From Kumtagia ephedrae (GTDB lineage: Bacteria; Pseudomonadota; Alphaproteobacteria; Rhizobiales; Rhizobiaceae), in contig NZ_PXYK01000018.1 of the NCBI RefSeq assembly GCF_003012745.1, positions 78,505 to 142,504 of the forward strand: a DNA stretch of 64,000 nucleotides, written 5' to 3'. The notes under the pieces were generated by a model. That model did not search any database. It saw nothing but the letters and a program-made list of their open reading frames with translations, and was not told the origin of the DNA. The position numbers and the translations under genes were made by a program. This document shows, piece after piece, positions 16,944 through 25,539 of this stretch. How positions within the stretch are numbered: position 1 is the first letter of the stretch; each line of letters opens with the position of its first letter.

Positions 16944-18584
16944 TTGCCCAGCATCTACGAGGTCGGCCTCGACCGCAGCGCCGCCAACCACCAGCCGCTG
17001 ACGCCGCTGACGCTGCTGGAAAGGGCAGCCAAGACCTTTCCGGATCAACCGGCGATCGTCCATGGGGGCCTGCGCCTCTCCTACCGCGATTTCTGGCGGC
17101 GCTCGCTGCAGCTCGCCTCGGCGCTGGCGGCGAAGGGCATCGGCAAGGGCGACACCGTCACCGTCATGCTCTCCAACACGCCGGCGATGCTGGAGGCGCA
17201 TTTCGGCGTGCCGATGGTGAAGGCGGTGCTGCATTCGCTCAACACGCGGCTGGACGCGGCGGTGGTCGCCTTCCAGCTCGACCATGCCGAAGCGAAGGTG
17301 GTGATCGTCGACCGCGAATTCTCCGCCGTCATGCGCGAGGCACTGGCGCTCGCCGCGGTCAAGCCGCTGGTGATCGACTACGACGATCCCGACTATCCGG
17401 CCGATGCGCCCTATGCGAAGGGCGAGCGGATCGGATCGCTCGACTACGAGGCGTTCGTGCAGTCCGGCGATCCGGACTTCGCCTGGTCGATGCCGGACGA
17501 CGAATGGGACGCCATCGCGCTCAACTACACCTCAGGCACCACCGGCAACCCGAAGGGCGTCGTCTATCACCATCGCGGCGCGGCGCTGATGGCCACCACC
17601 AACACCATCCATGCTGGCATGGGCAGGCATCCCGTCTATTTGTGGACGCTGCCGATGTTCCACTGCAACGGCTGGTGCTTCCCGTGGACGCTCGCCCTGC
17701 AGGCCGGCACCCATGTCTGCCTACGCTGGGTGCGCGCCAGGTCGATGTACGACGCCATCGCCGACCACGGCGTCACCCATCTGTGCGGCGCGCCGATCGT
17801 CATGTCGATGCTGATCAATGCATCCGGAGAGGATAGGCGCGACTTCCCGCAGACGGTGACCTTCAACACCGCCGCCGCGCCGCCCCCCGAGGCCGTGCTG
17901 GCCGGCATGGCCGAGGCTGGTTTCGCCGTCACGCATCTCTACGGCCTGACCGAGACCTACGGCCCGGCCGTGGTCAACGAATGGCACGGCGAATGGGACA
18001 GCCTCGACGCGGGTGCGCGCACGGCCAAGAAGGCGCGGCAGGGCGTGCGCTACGCCTCGCTGGAGGGGCTGACGGTGATGGACCCGGCGACCATGCGCGA
18101 GACGCCCGCCGACGGCCAGACCATCGGCGAGGTGATGTTCCGCGGCAACATCGTCATGAAGGGCTACCTGAAGAACAGGAAGGCGACGGACGAAGCCTTC
18201 GCCGGCGGCTGGTTCCACTCCGGCGACCTCGGCGTCAAGCATCCGGACGGCTACATCCAGCTCAAGGACCGCTCGAAGGACATCATCATCTCTGGCGGCG
18301 AGAACATCTCCTCGATCGAAGTGGAGGACGCGCTCTACAGGCACCCGGCGGTGGCGTCCTGCGGCGTGGTCGCGCGCGCCGACGACAAATGGGGCGAGGT
18401 GCCGGTCGCCTATGTCGAGCTCAAGCCCGGCAGGACGGCGACCGAGGCCGAGATCATCGAGCACTGCCGCAAGCTGCTGGCGCGCTTCAAGGTGCCAAAG
18501 GCGGTGGTCTTCGTCGAGATCCCCAAGACCTCGACCGGCAAGATCCAGAAGTTCCGGCTGCGCGAGATGGCGAAGGCGGGGTGA
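16944..18584 (+). CDS. Acyl-CoA synthetase (AMP-forming), medium/long-chain type
   Basis: This 546-residue ANL-superfamily enzyme activates a carboxylic acid with ATP to an acyl-adenylate and then the CoA thioester. Motifs in order: P-loop YTSGTTGNPKGVVYHHRG (near 190-207), HLYGLTETYGP (near 330), GWFHSGDLGVKHPDGYIQLKDRSKDII (near 423), and the C-terminal catalytic lysine in PKTSTGKIQKFRLR. The start is a TTG at 16944 behind GGGGAG with a 6-base spacer; no in-frame ATG precedes the conserved N-terminus. It resembles AlkK/FadD-like synthetases. The chain length preferred is not predictable here. Confidence 0.93.
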   Translation: MPSIYEVGLDRSAANHQPLTPLTLLERAAKTFPDQPAIVHGGLRLSYRDFWRRSLQLASALAAKGIGKGDTVTVMLSNTPAMLEAHFGVPMVKAVLHSLNTRLDAAVVAFQLDHAEAKVVIVDREFSAVMREALALAAVKPLVIDYDDPDYPADAPYAKGERIGSLDYEAFVQSGDPDFAWSMPDDEWDAIALNYTSGTTGNPKGVVYHHRGAALMATTNTIHAGMGRHPVYLWTLPMFHCNGWCFPWTLALQAGTHVCLRWVRARSMYDAIADHGVTHLCGAPIVMSMLINASGEDRRDFPQTVTFNTAAAPPPEAVLAGMAEAGFAVTHLYGLTETYGPAVVNEWHGEWDSLDAGARTAKKARQGVRYASLEGLTVMDPATMRETPADGQTIGEVMFRGNIVMKGYLKNRKATDEAFAGGWFHSGDLGVKHPDGYIQLKDRSKDIIISGGENISSIEVEDALYRHPAVASCGVVARADDKWGEVPVAYVELKPGRTATEAEIIEHCRKLLARFKVPKAVVFVEIPKTSTGKIQKFRLREMAKAG

Positions 18585-18750
18585 GCGGACGAGGGGCTAC
18601 CTGCCTCGGTTTCGCCGGTGTAACCGTCCGTATCCTTTTTCGAGCGCGGCCGACACGGCTCGGAAACAGGCGGGGTGTCTAACAGCCGCGGGCGATGGGG
18701 TGACCGGCAGGGCCGCCTCCCCATCGATCGCGGAACTGAAAGGACACTCT

Positions 18751-19200
18751 ATGCAAGGCGTTGCACGGAACTTCTTCACGCTGGCCATCCTCTATGCGCT
18801 CTGCGGCATGGCGCTCGGCCTGCATATGTCGATCACCCACGACCACGCGCAGATGCCGGTCCACGCGCATGCGATGGTGGCCGGGTGGCTGATGTCGGCG
18901 GTGTTCGCCTTCTTCTACCATCTTGTGCCGGCGGCCCGCCTGTCGTGGCTGGCGCAGGTGCATTTCTGGGTCTCGGCGGTCAGCGGCGTCATGCTGATGG
19001 TCGGGCTGTACTTCCTGCTTGCCGGCAACGCCGCGGTCGAGCCGATCGTCGCCGTCGGCTCGATGGCGTTTTATGCCGGCATGCTGCTGTTCGCCTTCAT
19101 CGCCTTCTCGACGATGCACAAGCCGGCGGTTTCCGGCTCGGATGTGTATCTGGATGGCACAGACGTAGGCCGGCCGGTAAAAAATTCTCCGACGCGTTAA
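18751..19200 (+). CDS. Small four-helix membrane protein with heme-copper-oxidase-like histidines
   Basis: This 149-residue protein has four predicted transmembrane helices. The segment VHAHAMVAGWLMSAVFAFFYHLVP (about residues 37-60) resembles helix II of NorB and CcoN, where a His ligates the low-spin heme. Further histidines lie at 25, 30, 32 and 71. A full subunit I needs twelve helices and a copper site, so this is at most a single heme-binding module. Related small proteins are annotated as cytochrome oxidase subunit I-like. AAGGA lies 7 bases before ATG 18751. The stop codon overlaps a CtrA box. Function is unknown. Confidence 0.72.
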   Translation: MQGVARNFFTLAILYALCGMALGLHMSITHDHAQMPVHAHAMVAGWLMSAVFAFFYHLVPAARLSWLAQVHFWVSAVSGVMLMVGLYFLLAGNAAVEPIVAVGSMAFYAGMLLFAFIAFSTMHKPAVSGSDVYLDGTDVGRPVKNSPTR

Positions 19201-19211
19201 GCGTCCATTAA
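19197..19211 (+). promoter_or_regulatory. CtrA-binding box, upstream copy
   Basis: TTAAGCGTCCATTAA is a perfect TTAA-N7-TTAA CtrA consensus. It overlaps the stop codon of the preceding gene and lies just before the candidate small RNA, so it most likely controls that transcript. CtrA is the alphaproteobacterial cell-cycle response regulator. Confidence 0.7.
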
Positions 19212-19332
19212 GCTTTACAGCCGTTTATTGGGGGCATCCAGTTATCTGGATTCTTACCGAGTGGTTGGAGCCACTTCGTTTGACGCCTCCCTGTTAAACT
19301 CTCGAGAGCCGCTTTCCGCGGCTCTTTTTTTT
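19212..19332 (+). ncRNA. Candidate small RNA upstream of rcdA
   Basis: The interval can fold into three hairpins in a row. Stem one is ATCCAG/CTGGAT with loop TTAT at 19236-19251. Stem two is GAGTGG/CCACTT at 19259-19276. An intrinsic terminator ends at about 19332. A single-stranded stretch with GACGCCTCCCTG lies between stems two and three and could act as an anti-Shine-Dalgarno seed. No coding frame is convincing. The 5' end is not defined. The layout of promoter-like CtrA box, hairpins and terminator matches a trans-acting rhizobial sRNA. An alternative is a leader or attenuator of rcdA. Confidence 0.55.
19305..19332 (+). terminator. Rho-independent terminator of the candidate sRNA
   Basis: The arms AGAGCCGC and GCGGCTCT form a perfect 8-bp stem around loop TTTCC, followed by an uninterrupted run of T residues to 19332. 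It is among the clearest terminators in the window. Confidence 0.9.
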
Positions 19333-19348
19333 GTGCCGGGCCGGCCCG

Positions 19349-19363
19349 TTAACCCTTTGTTAA
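19349..19363 (+). promoter_or_regulatory. CtrA-binding box of rcdA
   Basis: TTAACCCTTTGTTAA is a perfect TTAA-N7-TTAA box located 117 bases before the rcdA start and just after the sRNA terminator. It is correctly placed to control rcdA transcription. CtrA control of rcdA is known from Caulobacter. Confidence 0.72.
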
Positions 19364-19479
19364 ACATGCTCTTGCCTTCGCCTCCGCAGCGGCGCATCTT
19401 CCATGCTCGAGAGGAATCGGCAAGAAGGCGACCGCAGAGGGCGGCTGACGCCCGGCACGGGCCTCCATCGGGCCGGAGA

Positions 19480-20019
19480 ATGACGACGGGCACAGCCTTC
19501 ATGGAAAGCAGACAACCGATCAAGCTCGCCGAACGGCGCGTCTTCTCCGATTCCTTCAAGCCGCTCTACAACGAAGGCATGAGCCTGGTGGAGCGCGCCG
19601 CCGAATATCTGGACGGGCCGGGCCGCAGCGAGGCGCGCAAGCTGTCGCGCATGGCCGCCACGCTCTACGCCGCCGAATCGATGCGCCTCACCACCCGGCT
19701 GATGCAGATAGCCTCCTGGCTGCTCCTGCAGCGCGCCGCCAATTCCGGGGAGATGACGCGCGACCAGGTGGCGGCCGAAAAATGCAAGGTGCGGCTCGAT
19801 ACGGCGTCGGCGCCGGACCACGCGACTGGCTGGAACGAGCTGCCGGAGGCGTTCCTGTCGCTGGTCCAGCGCTCGCTCAGCCTGCAGAACCTGGTGCGCC
19901 GCATGGACGAGGAGATCTACGGGCGCACACCCGACGGCCCCGGCGAGCCGCTGGCGCGCCGCAGCAATCCGGTTTCCGACCAGATCAGCCTGCTCAACAC
20001 CGCCTTCGCGCGCGGCTGA
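19480..20019 (+). CDS. rcdA: DUF1465 family protein, regulator of CtrA degradation RcdA
   Basis: This 179-residue soluble helical protein of the DUF1465/RcdA family has the conserved core AEYLDGPGRSEARKLSR and YAAESMRLTTRLMQIASWLLLQRA (about residues 45-95), followed by GEMTRDQVAAEKCKVRL. In Caulobacter, RcdA is an adaptor that, with CpdR and PopA, delivers CtrA to ClpXP for destruction at the G1-S transition. ATG 19480 follows GGAG at very short spacing; ATG 19501 is an alternative. The upstream CtrA box suggests negative feedback in which CtrA activates its own disposal. The C-terminal 40 residues are polar and probably flexible. Confidence 0.87.
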   Translation: MTTGTAFMESRQPIKLAERRVFSDSFKPLYNEGMSLVERAAEYLDGPGRSEARKLSRMAATLYAAESMRLTTRLMQIASWLLLQRAANSGEMTRDQVAAEKCKVRLDTASAPDHATGWNELPEAFLSLVQRSLSLQNLVRRMDEEIYGRTPDGPGEPLARRSNPVSDQISLLNTAFARG

Positions 20020-20063
20020 GGCGGGCAGCCGAGGCCGACGCTCCGGGCGTCCTGCATCCGACT

Positions 20064-20078
20064 GTTTTCGTTTCGTTC
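20064..20078 (+). promoter_or_regulatory. Possible LexA box upstream of ruvC
   Basis: GTTTTCGTTTCGTTC fits the alphaproteobacterial LexA pattern GTTC-N7-GTTC with one mismatch in the first half-site. It lies 45 bases before ruvC, where an SOS operator would be expected. Only the spacing and one perfect half support it. Confidence 0.4.
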
Positions 20079-20122
20079 ACATTTTCCTGACAGGCATGCG
20101 GCGAAAAGGATAGGTTTCGTCC

Positions 20123-20635
20123 ATGCAGGAAACGATTCGCATCATCGGCATCGACCCTGGCCTGCGACGCACCGGCTGGGGCCTGGTCGAGGCGCGCGGC
20201 AATGCGTTGTGTTTCGTCGCCTCGGGCACGGTGCGCTCCGACGACAAGGCATCGCTGGCCGAGCGACTGTGCCAGCTGCATGACGGGCTCTGCGTGGTGC
20301 TCGACACCCACGCGCCCCAGGAAGCGGCGGTGGAAGCGACCTTCGTCAACAAGGACGCCACCGCCACGCTGAAGCTCGGCCAGGCACGCGGCATAGCCAT
20401 GCTGGTGCCGGCGCGCGCCGGGCTGGCCGTTGCCGAATACGCGCCCAACGCGGTGAAGAAGGCGGTGATCGGCGTCGGCCACGGCGACAAGAAGCAGATC
20501 CACATGATGGTGAAGGTGCTGCTGCCGAAGGCGACCTTCGTCGGCGACGACGCCGCCGACGCGCTGGCCATCGCCATCTGTCACGCGCATCACCGGCAGG
20601 GGCTGGGCGCGCGGCTGGCGGCGCTGGCGGGCTGA
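20123..20635 (+). CDS. ruvC: Holliday junction resolvase RuvC
   Basis: This 170-residue endonuclease is the first gene of the ruv cluster. It cleaves Holliday junctions symmetrically as a dimer. The RNase H-like active site is visible: D11 in [14 protein letters not shown], the glutamate in EAAVEATF near 70, and the Asp cluster in [16 protein letters not shown] near 140-155. Start at ATG 20123 gives a normal N-terminus. ruvA follows after 44 bases. Confidence 0.96.
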   Translation: MQETIRIIGIDPGLRRTGWGLVEARGNALCFVASGTVRSDDKASLAERLCQLHDGLCVVLDTHAPQEAAVEATFVNKDATATLKLGQARGIAMLVPARAGLAVAEYAPNAVKKAVIGVGHGDKKQIHMMVKVLLPKATFVGDDAADALAIAICHAHHRQGLGARLAALAG

Positions 20636-20679
20636 CATTGCACGGGGTGGGAGTTGTCCTGGGCCAAGGGGGCGTCTGA

Positions 20680-21300
20680 ATGATCGGCAAGCTCAAGGGC
20701 GTCGTCGACGAGATCGGCGAGGATCATTGCACGGTCGACGTGCATGGCGTCGGCTATTTCGCGCATTGCTCGGCGCGCACGCTGGCGACGCTGCCCGGCG
20801 CCGGCGAAGCGGTGACTCTGTTCATCGAGACCTATGTGCGCGAGGACATGATCCGCCTCTACGGTTTTCGCACCGCTCTGGAGCGGGAATGGTTCCGCCT
20901 GCTGATGGGCAATGTGCAGGGCGTCGGCGCCAAGGTGGCGCTGTCGGTGCTGTCGACGCTGGAGCCGGCCGACCTCGCCAACGCCATCGCGCTGCGCGAC
21001 ATCGCCATGGTGTCGCGGGCGCCCGGCGTCGGCAAGAAAGTGGCCGAGCGCATCGTCACCGAGCTCCGGACCAAGGCGCCGGCCTTCGCCGGATCGGCAT
21101 CGGGGACGATCGGGCTGAAGCAGGAACTCGGCGAGGGCGTTGCGCCGGCGCCGGTGGCGGACGCCGTCTCGGCGCTGACCAATCTCGGCTATTCGCGCGA
21201 CACGGCTGCAAATGCGGTTGCGGCGGCGCTGAAGGTGGCCGGCGAAGGCGCGGATTCGGCGAAGCTGATCCGGCTGGGGCTGAGGGAGCTGGCGCGGTAA
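20680..21300 (+). CDS. ruvA: Holliday junction branch migration protein RuvA
   Basis: This 206-residue protein binds four-way junctions as a tetramer and loads RuvB. The N-terminal OB fold begins [20 protein letters not shown]. Two helix-hairpin-helix motifs follow ([19 protein letters not shown] near 75-95 and [19 protein letters not shown] near 110-128). The flexible linker leads to domain III, which contacts RuvB ([22 protein letters not shown], near 165-186). In most relatives ruvB follows directly; here a VapBC pair intervenes. Confidence 0.96.
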   Translation: MIGKLKGVVDEIGEDHCTVDVHGVGYFAHCSARTLATLPGAGEAVTLFIETYVREDMIRLYGFRTALEREWFRLLMGNVQGVGAKVALSVLSTLEPADLANAIALRDIAMVSRAPGVGKKVAERIVTELRTKAPAFAGSASGTIGLKQELGEGVAPAPVADAVSALTNLGYSRDTAANAVAAALKVAGEGADSAKLIRLGLRELAR

Positions 21301-21358
21301 CTTGCGAACTGGCCCCATCCTTACTATGCTTGCCGAGTAAGAATTTGGAAGCAAGTCA

Positions 21359-21643
21359 ATGAGCTATTCCGCCAAGATTACCACAAAAGGGCAGACGACA
21401 ATCCCGCAGGAAGTGCGGGAGCACTTCGGGCTGCAGTCCGGCGATCGCGTCGAGTTCGTCATCGTGGAGGGTGGCGCCATGATGATCCCCAAGAACAAAT
21501 CGGTTGCCGATCTCTTCGGAATTCTCGGCAGACCGCCGGCCGGCGCGGGCGCAACGCTCAAAGACTTCGACGAAGCGATCGGTCGATATGTCGCAGAGGA
21601 CGACGAGAGGATCTCGCGTGAATGGCGAGAGCGCCACAAATGA
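21359..21643 (+). CDS. vapB: AbrB/SpoVT-type antitoxin (VapB-like)
   Basis: This 94-residue protein has an N-terminal swapped-hairpin AbrB DNA-binding domain: SAKITTKGQTTIPQEVREHFGLQSGDRVEF, about residues 4-33. The acidic and helical C-terminus should wrap the toxin. It would autoregulate the pair. The gene starts 58 bases after ruvA, and its stop overlaps the next ATG by ATGA. Codon choice is less GC-biased than in ruvA and ruvB, consistent with later acquisition. Confidence 0.88.
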   Translation: MSYSAKITTKGQTTIPQEVREHFGLQSGDRVEFVIVEGGAMMIPKNKSVADLFGILGRPPAGAGATLKDFDEAIGRYVAEDDERISREWRERHK

Positions 21644-22038
21644 TCGGGGTGGATACGAATGTCCTGCTTCGTTTCGTGGTCATAGAAGACATCGGCGAAT
21701 CGGAACGAGCTGCTGCGTTTTTCGGTGCACGCCACGCCGACGACCCCGCCTTCGTCAGCATCGTCGTTCTCGTCGAGTTCATCTGGGTGCTTCGGAGCCG
21801 CTATCGATTCTCACAGGATCGCGTCGTGTTCGTGATCGAGAGCTTGATGTCGTCTCCAGCTTTCGTGTTCGAGGAGCAGCACCATCTCTCGACGCTGTTG
21901 CGCGGCTCGAAGGTCAAGGCGGGAGACCTGGCCGATCATTTGATCGCGCTTTCCGCCGCGCGGGCAGGCTGCTCCCGCACAGTGACGTTCGATGCCGCCG
22001 CCGCGTCGGCCATCCCGTTGATGGAATTGCTGGCATAG
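21640..22038 (+). CDS. vapC: PIN-domain ribonuclease toxin (VapC-like)
   Basis: This 132-residue PIN-domain protein has an acidic Mg2+ site: D in [13 protein letters not shown] in VLVEFIWVL, and the Asp pair in [18 protein letters not shown] followed by TVTFDAAA. VapC toxins cleave specific tRNAs or rRNA. ATG 21640 is preferred because it overlaps the antitoxin stop and starts the fold directly. ATG 21622, with AGAGGA upstream, would add six residues. It lies 112 bases before ruvB, whose expression may depend on readthrough from here. Confidence 0.87.
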   Translation: MIGVDTNVLLRFVVIEDIGESERAAAFFGARHADDPAFVSIVVLVEFIWVLRSRYRFSQDRVVFVIESLMSSPAFVFEEQHHLSTLLRGSKVKAGDLADHLIALSAARAGCSRTVTFDAAAASAIPLMELLA

Positions 22039-22150
22039 GGTGGAAGTTGATGGGATTGAAGGTGACCACGCTGGCGAGGATCGGCCTGAAAGAGGGTTTC
22101 AAGTGGTCAAGGGAGAGGTGGGGATCGCTCCCTTCCAGGAGCGACAGGTC

Positions 22151-23191
22151 GTGAGCCAGCCCGCCCGCCTCATCTCCTCCGAAAAACGCGGCGAGGACGC
22201 CGATGCCACGCTGCGGCCGCAGACGCTGGACGAGTTCGTCGGCCAGGCGGACGCGCGCGCCAACCTGAAGGTTTTCATCGAGGCGGCGAAGGCGCGCGGC
22301 GAGGCGCTCGACCATGTGCTGTTCGTCGGCCCGCCCGGCCTCGGCAAGACCACGCTGGCGCAGATCATGGCGCGCGAGCTCGGCGTCAACTTCCGCTCGA
22401 CCTCCGGCCCGGTGATCGCCAAGGCCGGCGACCTCGCGGCGCTGCTCACCAATCTGGAAGAGCGCGACGTGCTGTTCATCGACGAGATCCACCGGCTCAA
22501 TCCGGCGGTGGAGGAGATTCTTTATCCGGCCATGGAGGATTTCCAGCTCGACCTGATCATCGGCGAAGGACCGGCGGCGCGCTCGGTCAAGATCGAGCTG
22601 GCGAAGTTCACGCTGGTCGCCGCCACGACGCGGCTCGGCCTGCTCACCAATCCGCTGCGCGACCGCTTCGGCATCCCGGTCCGGCTCAACTTCTACACGG
22701 TCGAGGAGCTGGAGCAGATCGTGCGGCGCGGCGCCCGCATCCTGCAGCTGCCGATGGCCGACGACGGCGCCTCGGAGATCGCCCGGCGCGCCCGCGGCAC
22801 GCCGCGCATCGCCGGCCGGCTCTTGCGGCGCGTGCGCGACTTCGCCAGCGTCGACGGCGCCGAGCGCGTCTCGCGCAAGGTAGCGGACGAGGCGTTGCGC
22901 CGGCTCGACGTCGACGCGCTCGGCCTCGACCAGCTCGACCGCCGCTACCTGACGATGATCGCGCAGAATTTCGGCGGCGGGCCGGTCGGGGTCGAGACCA
23001 TCTCCGCCGGCCTGTCCGAGCCGCGCGACGCCATCGAGGACATCATCGAGCCCTACCTGATCCAGCAGGGTTTCATCCAACGCACCCCGCGCGGCCGCAT
23101 GCTGACGGCCAATGCCTGGAAACATCTCGGGCTGGAGGCGCCGCGCAACCTGGCGGCGACCCAGGCGAGCTTGTTCGAGGATGACGCCTGA
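22151..23191 (+). CDS. ruvB: Holliday junction branch migration helicase RuvB
   Basis: This 346-residue hexameric AAA+ motor drives branch migration with RuvA. Walker A is GPPGLGKT, Walker B is LFIDEIHR, and sensor 1 lies in [21 protein letters not shown]. The C-terminal winged-helix carries [23 protein letters not shown]. The start is a GTG at 22151 ([15 protein letters not shown]) with AGGAG nine bases upstream. The frame is open back to an ATG at 22040, but that extension (37 residues) is not family-like. It is separated from ruvA by the VapBC pair. Confidence 0.96.
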   Translation: MSQPARLISSEKRGEDADATLRPQTLDEFVGQADARANLKVFIEAAKARGEALDHVLFVGPPGLGKTTLAQIMARELGVNFRSTSGPVIAKAGDLAALLTNLEERDVLFIDEIHRLNPAVEEILYPAMEDFQLDLIIGEGPAARSVKIELAKFTLVAATTRLGLLTNPLRDRFGIPVRLNFYTVEELEQIVRRGARILQLPMADDGASEIARRARGTPRIAGRLLRRVRDFASVDGAERVSRKVADEALRRLDVDALGLDQLDRRYLTMIAQNFGGGPVGVETISAGLSEPRDAIEDIIEPYLIQQGFIQRTPRGRMLTANAWKHLGLEAPRNLAATQASLFEDDA

Positions 23192-23319
23192 GGTCTTGCT
23201 GGCCGGCGACGTCGACGTCGTTTTTCCTGCACCAAATCTCCTGAAATCGGCCGCCATGCCGGCGCATTGGCCTGGCATCTCCTCGCAAGCGGCGCGGCAA
23301 CCCTTGCGAGTGGACCTCG

Positions 23320-24228
23320 ATGATCACCAGACGCGGTTTTTTACGGCTTGCCGGCGGCTCGCTGCTGGCGACGCTCGCGCTCGGCGGCTACGCCTTCGGC
23401 GTCGAGCCGCAGCTTCTGACGCGGGTGCAACGCTATGCGTTGAAACCGCCGGGCTGGCCCGACGATCTTCGGCTGCGCATCGTGGCGCTTGCCGACATAC
23501 ACGCCTGCCGGCCGTGGATGCCGCCGGAACGCATCGCAAAGCTGGTGGCGCGCGCCAACACGCTGGAGCCTGACGTCATCGTGCTGCTCGGCGACTATGT
23601 CAGCGGCACCTGGCTGGCGACCGACTGGGTCGATGCCGCCGAATGGGCGCCGGTGCTCGGCCGGTTGAAGGCGCCGCTCGGTGTGCAGGCGGTGCTCGGC
23701 AATCACGACTGGTGGGAGGATCTGACCGCCCAGAAGGCCGGACAAGGGCCGACCATCGCACACCGCGCGCTGGAGAAAGCGGGAATCTCGGTGCTCCACA
23801 ACGATGCGGTCCGGCTGGAGAAGGATGGACAGGCGTTTTGGATCGCGGGCCTCGGCGACCAGCTGGCGCTGCGCCCCGGCAAGCGCTGGGGCCGCAAGGG
23901 ATTTCACGGCGTGGACGATCTGGACGCAACGCTGGACAAGATCACCGACGGCGCGCCGGCGATCCTGCTGGCGCACGAGCCGGACATCTTTCCGAAAGTG
24001 CGGCACCGCATCTCGCTGACGCTGTCGGGTCACACCCATGGCGGCCAGGTGCGGCTGTTCGGCCATGCACCCGTGGTGCCGTCGCGCTTCGGCAACCGCT
24101 ACGCCTACGGCCACATTGTCGAGGACGGCCGCCACCTGATCGTCTCCGGCGGGCTGGGGTGCAGCATCCTGCCGGTGCGCTTCGGCATGCCGCCGGAAAT
24201 CCTGCAGATCGATCTCGGCGACGTTTGA
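23320..24228 (+). CDS. Exported metallophosphoesterase (YkuE-like)
   Basis: This 302-residue calcineurin-like phosphoesterase has an N-terminal twin-arginine-like signal (TRRGFLRLAGGSLLATLAL), suggesting Tat export or anchoring. Metal-binding motifs in order: D-x-H in ALADIHACRPW, GD in IVLLGDYVSG, GNHD in VLGNHDWW, and GHTHGGQ in TLSGHTHGGQVRLFG. Relatives of the YkuE/YaeI type act on lipid-linked or nucleotide phosphoesters. The gene is 128 bases after ruvB on the same strand and convergent with the GH5 gene; stops are 6 bases apart. Confidence 0.9.
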   Translation: MITRRGFLRLAGGSLLATLALGGYAFGVEPQLLTRVQRYALKPPGWPDDLRLRIVALADIHACRPWMPPERIAKLVARANTLEPDVIVLLGDYVSGTWLATDWVDAAEWAPVLGRLKAPLGVQAVLGNHDWWEDLTAQKAGQGPTIAHRALEKAGISVLHNDAVRLEKDGQAFWIAGLGDQLALRPGKRWGRKGFHGVDDLDATLDKITDGAPAILLAHEPDIFPKVRHRISLTLSGHTHGGQVRLFGHAPVVPSRFGNRYAYGHIVEDGRHLIVSGGLGCSILPVRFGMPPEILQIDLGDV

Positions 24229-24234
24229 CCGAGA

Positions 24235-25488
24235 TCAGTCCGGCAAGCTCCGCACCACGTCTAGCACGTCGCTTTCGGCCGGCCGGCGGTCGAATTCTTC
24301 CACGACCCCGAACGCCCCGCCATAGCTCCACATCGACCAGGCATAGCCGTGTTTCTCGGCGTGGCCGATCATGTCGCGATAATAGGCGGCGCGCTGGGCG
24401 GCCGGCACGACGTAGGGTCCGCGATATTCCTGGCGGATCATGCCGAACTCGCCGAACAGGATGTCTTCGGATCCGACACCGTGCTTCTTCGCCCAGGCGT
24501 CCACCGTGGCGAACGGTTTTTCCATGATGGCCGAGAGCTTTTCCGGCGTGTCGATCGCGGAGACCAGCTCGTCCAGATAGGCCTTCATGCCGGCGCGGCG
24601 CGACCATGGCGCCTCTGCGTCGATCGTGTTCTTCACCTTCGCCACCGCCGCCTCCAGCTCGGCGCGCGGCGCGCTGCTTGGCGGATAGGGGATGCCGGTC
24701 ACGTAGCGGATGAAGTCGCCGGCCCATGTGGCGCCCTGGTGCGTCAGCAGGAAGGGGTCGTACGAATGGAAGCCCCACATCAGGTTGTCGTCGGGAAAAT
24801 CCTTCGGGTCGAGCGCGGCAAGCCCTTCGGCGCTGCTCCAGCAGGCGCCGGTCAGCACCAGCGTCAGCCGCGTGGCCGAAGCGCGCGCCGCCGCGAACAG
24901 GCGCTTCAGCCTGTCCGCCCAGATTCCGGCCTCCGCGCCCTCGCAGCCGCTGGTCGGCTCGTTCATCAGTTCGAGCGCGACCAGCGCCGGGTCTTCGCCG
25001 GCCAGCGTGCGCGCCATGCGGCGCACCACGTCGAGGTAGCGGTCGAACAGGGCGGGGTCATCGAGGATCTGCTGCGTGCCGATCGACCGGCCGCCGCCGG
25101 CCGGCACGATGTGCATGTCGACCACCACCTTCAGGCCGGCGGCATTGACCATGCGCGCCGAGTCGCGGACAGAGTCGAACAGGTCCTCGACCAGATGCGC
25201 CGACTGCCCGGACAGGAACGGCACGGGGTCGACCGGCATGCGCACGAAGTCGAGACCGGCAGCCCGGAGCGCCTCGAGGTCGGCTGCCTTCAGGAACTTT
25301 CCCCATTCCGGATAGGGCAGGATGGCGTCGGGCTCGCTCCAGCGCTGTTCCGGCGGCCAGGTGATCCACAGGTCGAGACTGACGCCGCGCCGGGCCGAGA
25401 AGCTGGCGGCCGATCCCGCCTCGGCCCAGGCAAGCAGCAGCATCGCCGCGGCAAGGCAGGTCTTGAACATCCCGATCATAAGTGCCAT
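24235..25488 (-). CDS. Exported glycoside hydrolase family 5 (cellulase-like)
   Basis: This 417-residue protein has a signal peptide (about residues 1-28, MLLLAWAEAGSAAS) and a GH5 TIM barrel. The acid/base glutamate is in VALELMNEPTSG near 165. Substrate and active-site residues include WGFHSYDPF near 255, and the nucleophile lies in DILFGEFGMIRQEY near 350. Such enzymes cleave beta-1,4-glucans; in rhizobia they may trim cellulose or exopolysaccharide. ATG 25488 is used; ATG 25479 or 25470 would only shorten the signal. It is divergent from ybgC over 51 bases. Confidence 0.85.
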   Translation of the reverse strand: MALMIGMFKTCLAAAMLLLAWAEAGSAASFSARRGVSLDLWITWPPEQRWSEPDAILPYPEWGKFLKAADLEALRAAGLDFVRMPVDPVPFLSGQSAHLVEDLFDSVRDSARMVNAAGLKVVVDMHIVPAGGGRSIGTQQILDDPALFDRYLDVVRRMARTLAGEDPALVALELMNEPTSGCEGAEAGIWADRLKRLFAAARASATRLTLVLTGACWSSAEGLAALDPKDFPDDNLMWGFHSYDPFLLTHQGATWAGDFIRYVTGIPYPPSSAPRAELEAAVAKVKNTIDAEAPWSRRAGMKAYLDELVSAIDTPEKLSAIMEKPFATVDAWAKKHGVGSEDILFGEFGMIRQEYRGPYVVPAAQRAAYYRDMIGHAEKHGYAWSMWSYGGAFGVVEEFDRRPAESDVLDVVRSLPD

Positions 25489-25539
25489 CCGGTTCGCCGC
25501 CGCGATAGGTGTCAGCAAGCCGTGCAAAAGGAAAGTGCG

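Noticed and set aside
22040..22150. Upstream ATG extending RuvB by 37 residues
   Set aside because: The extra residues match no RuvB; GTG 22151 has AGGAG at good spacing and starts the family-like sequence.
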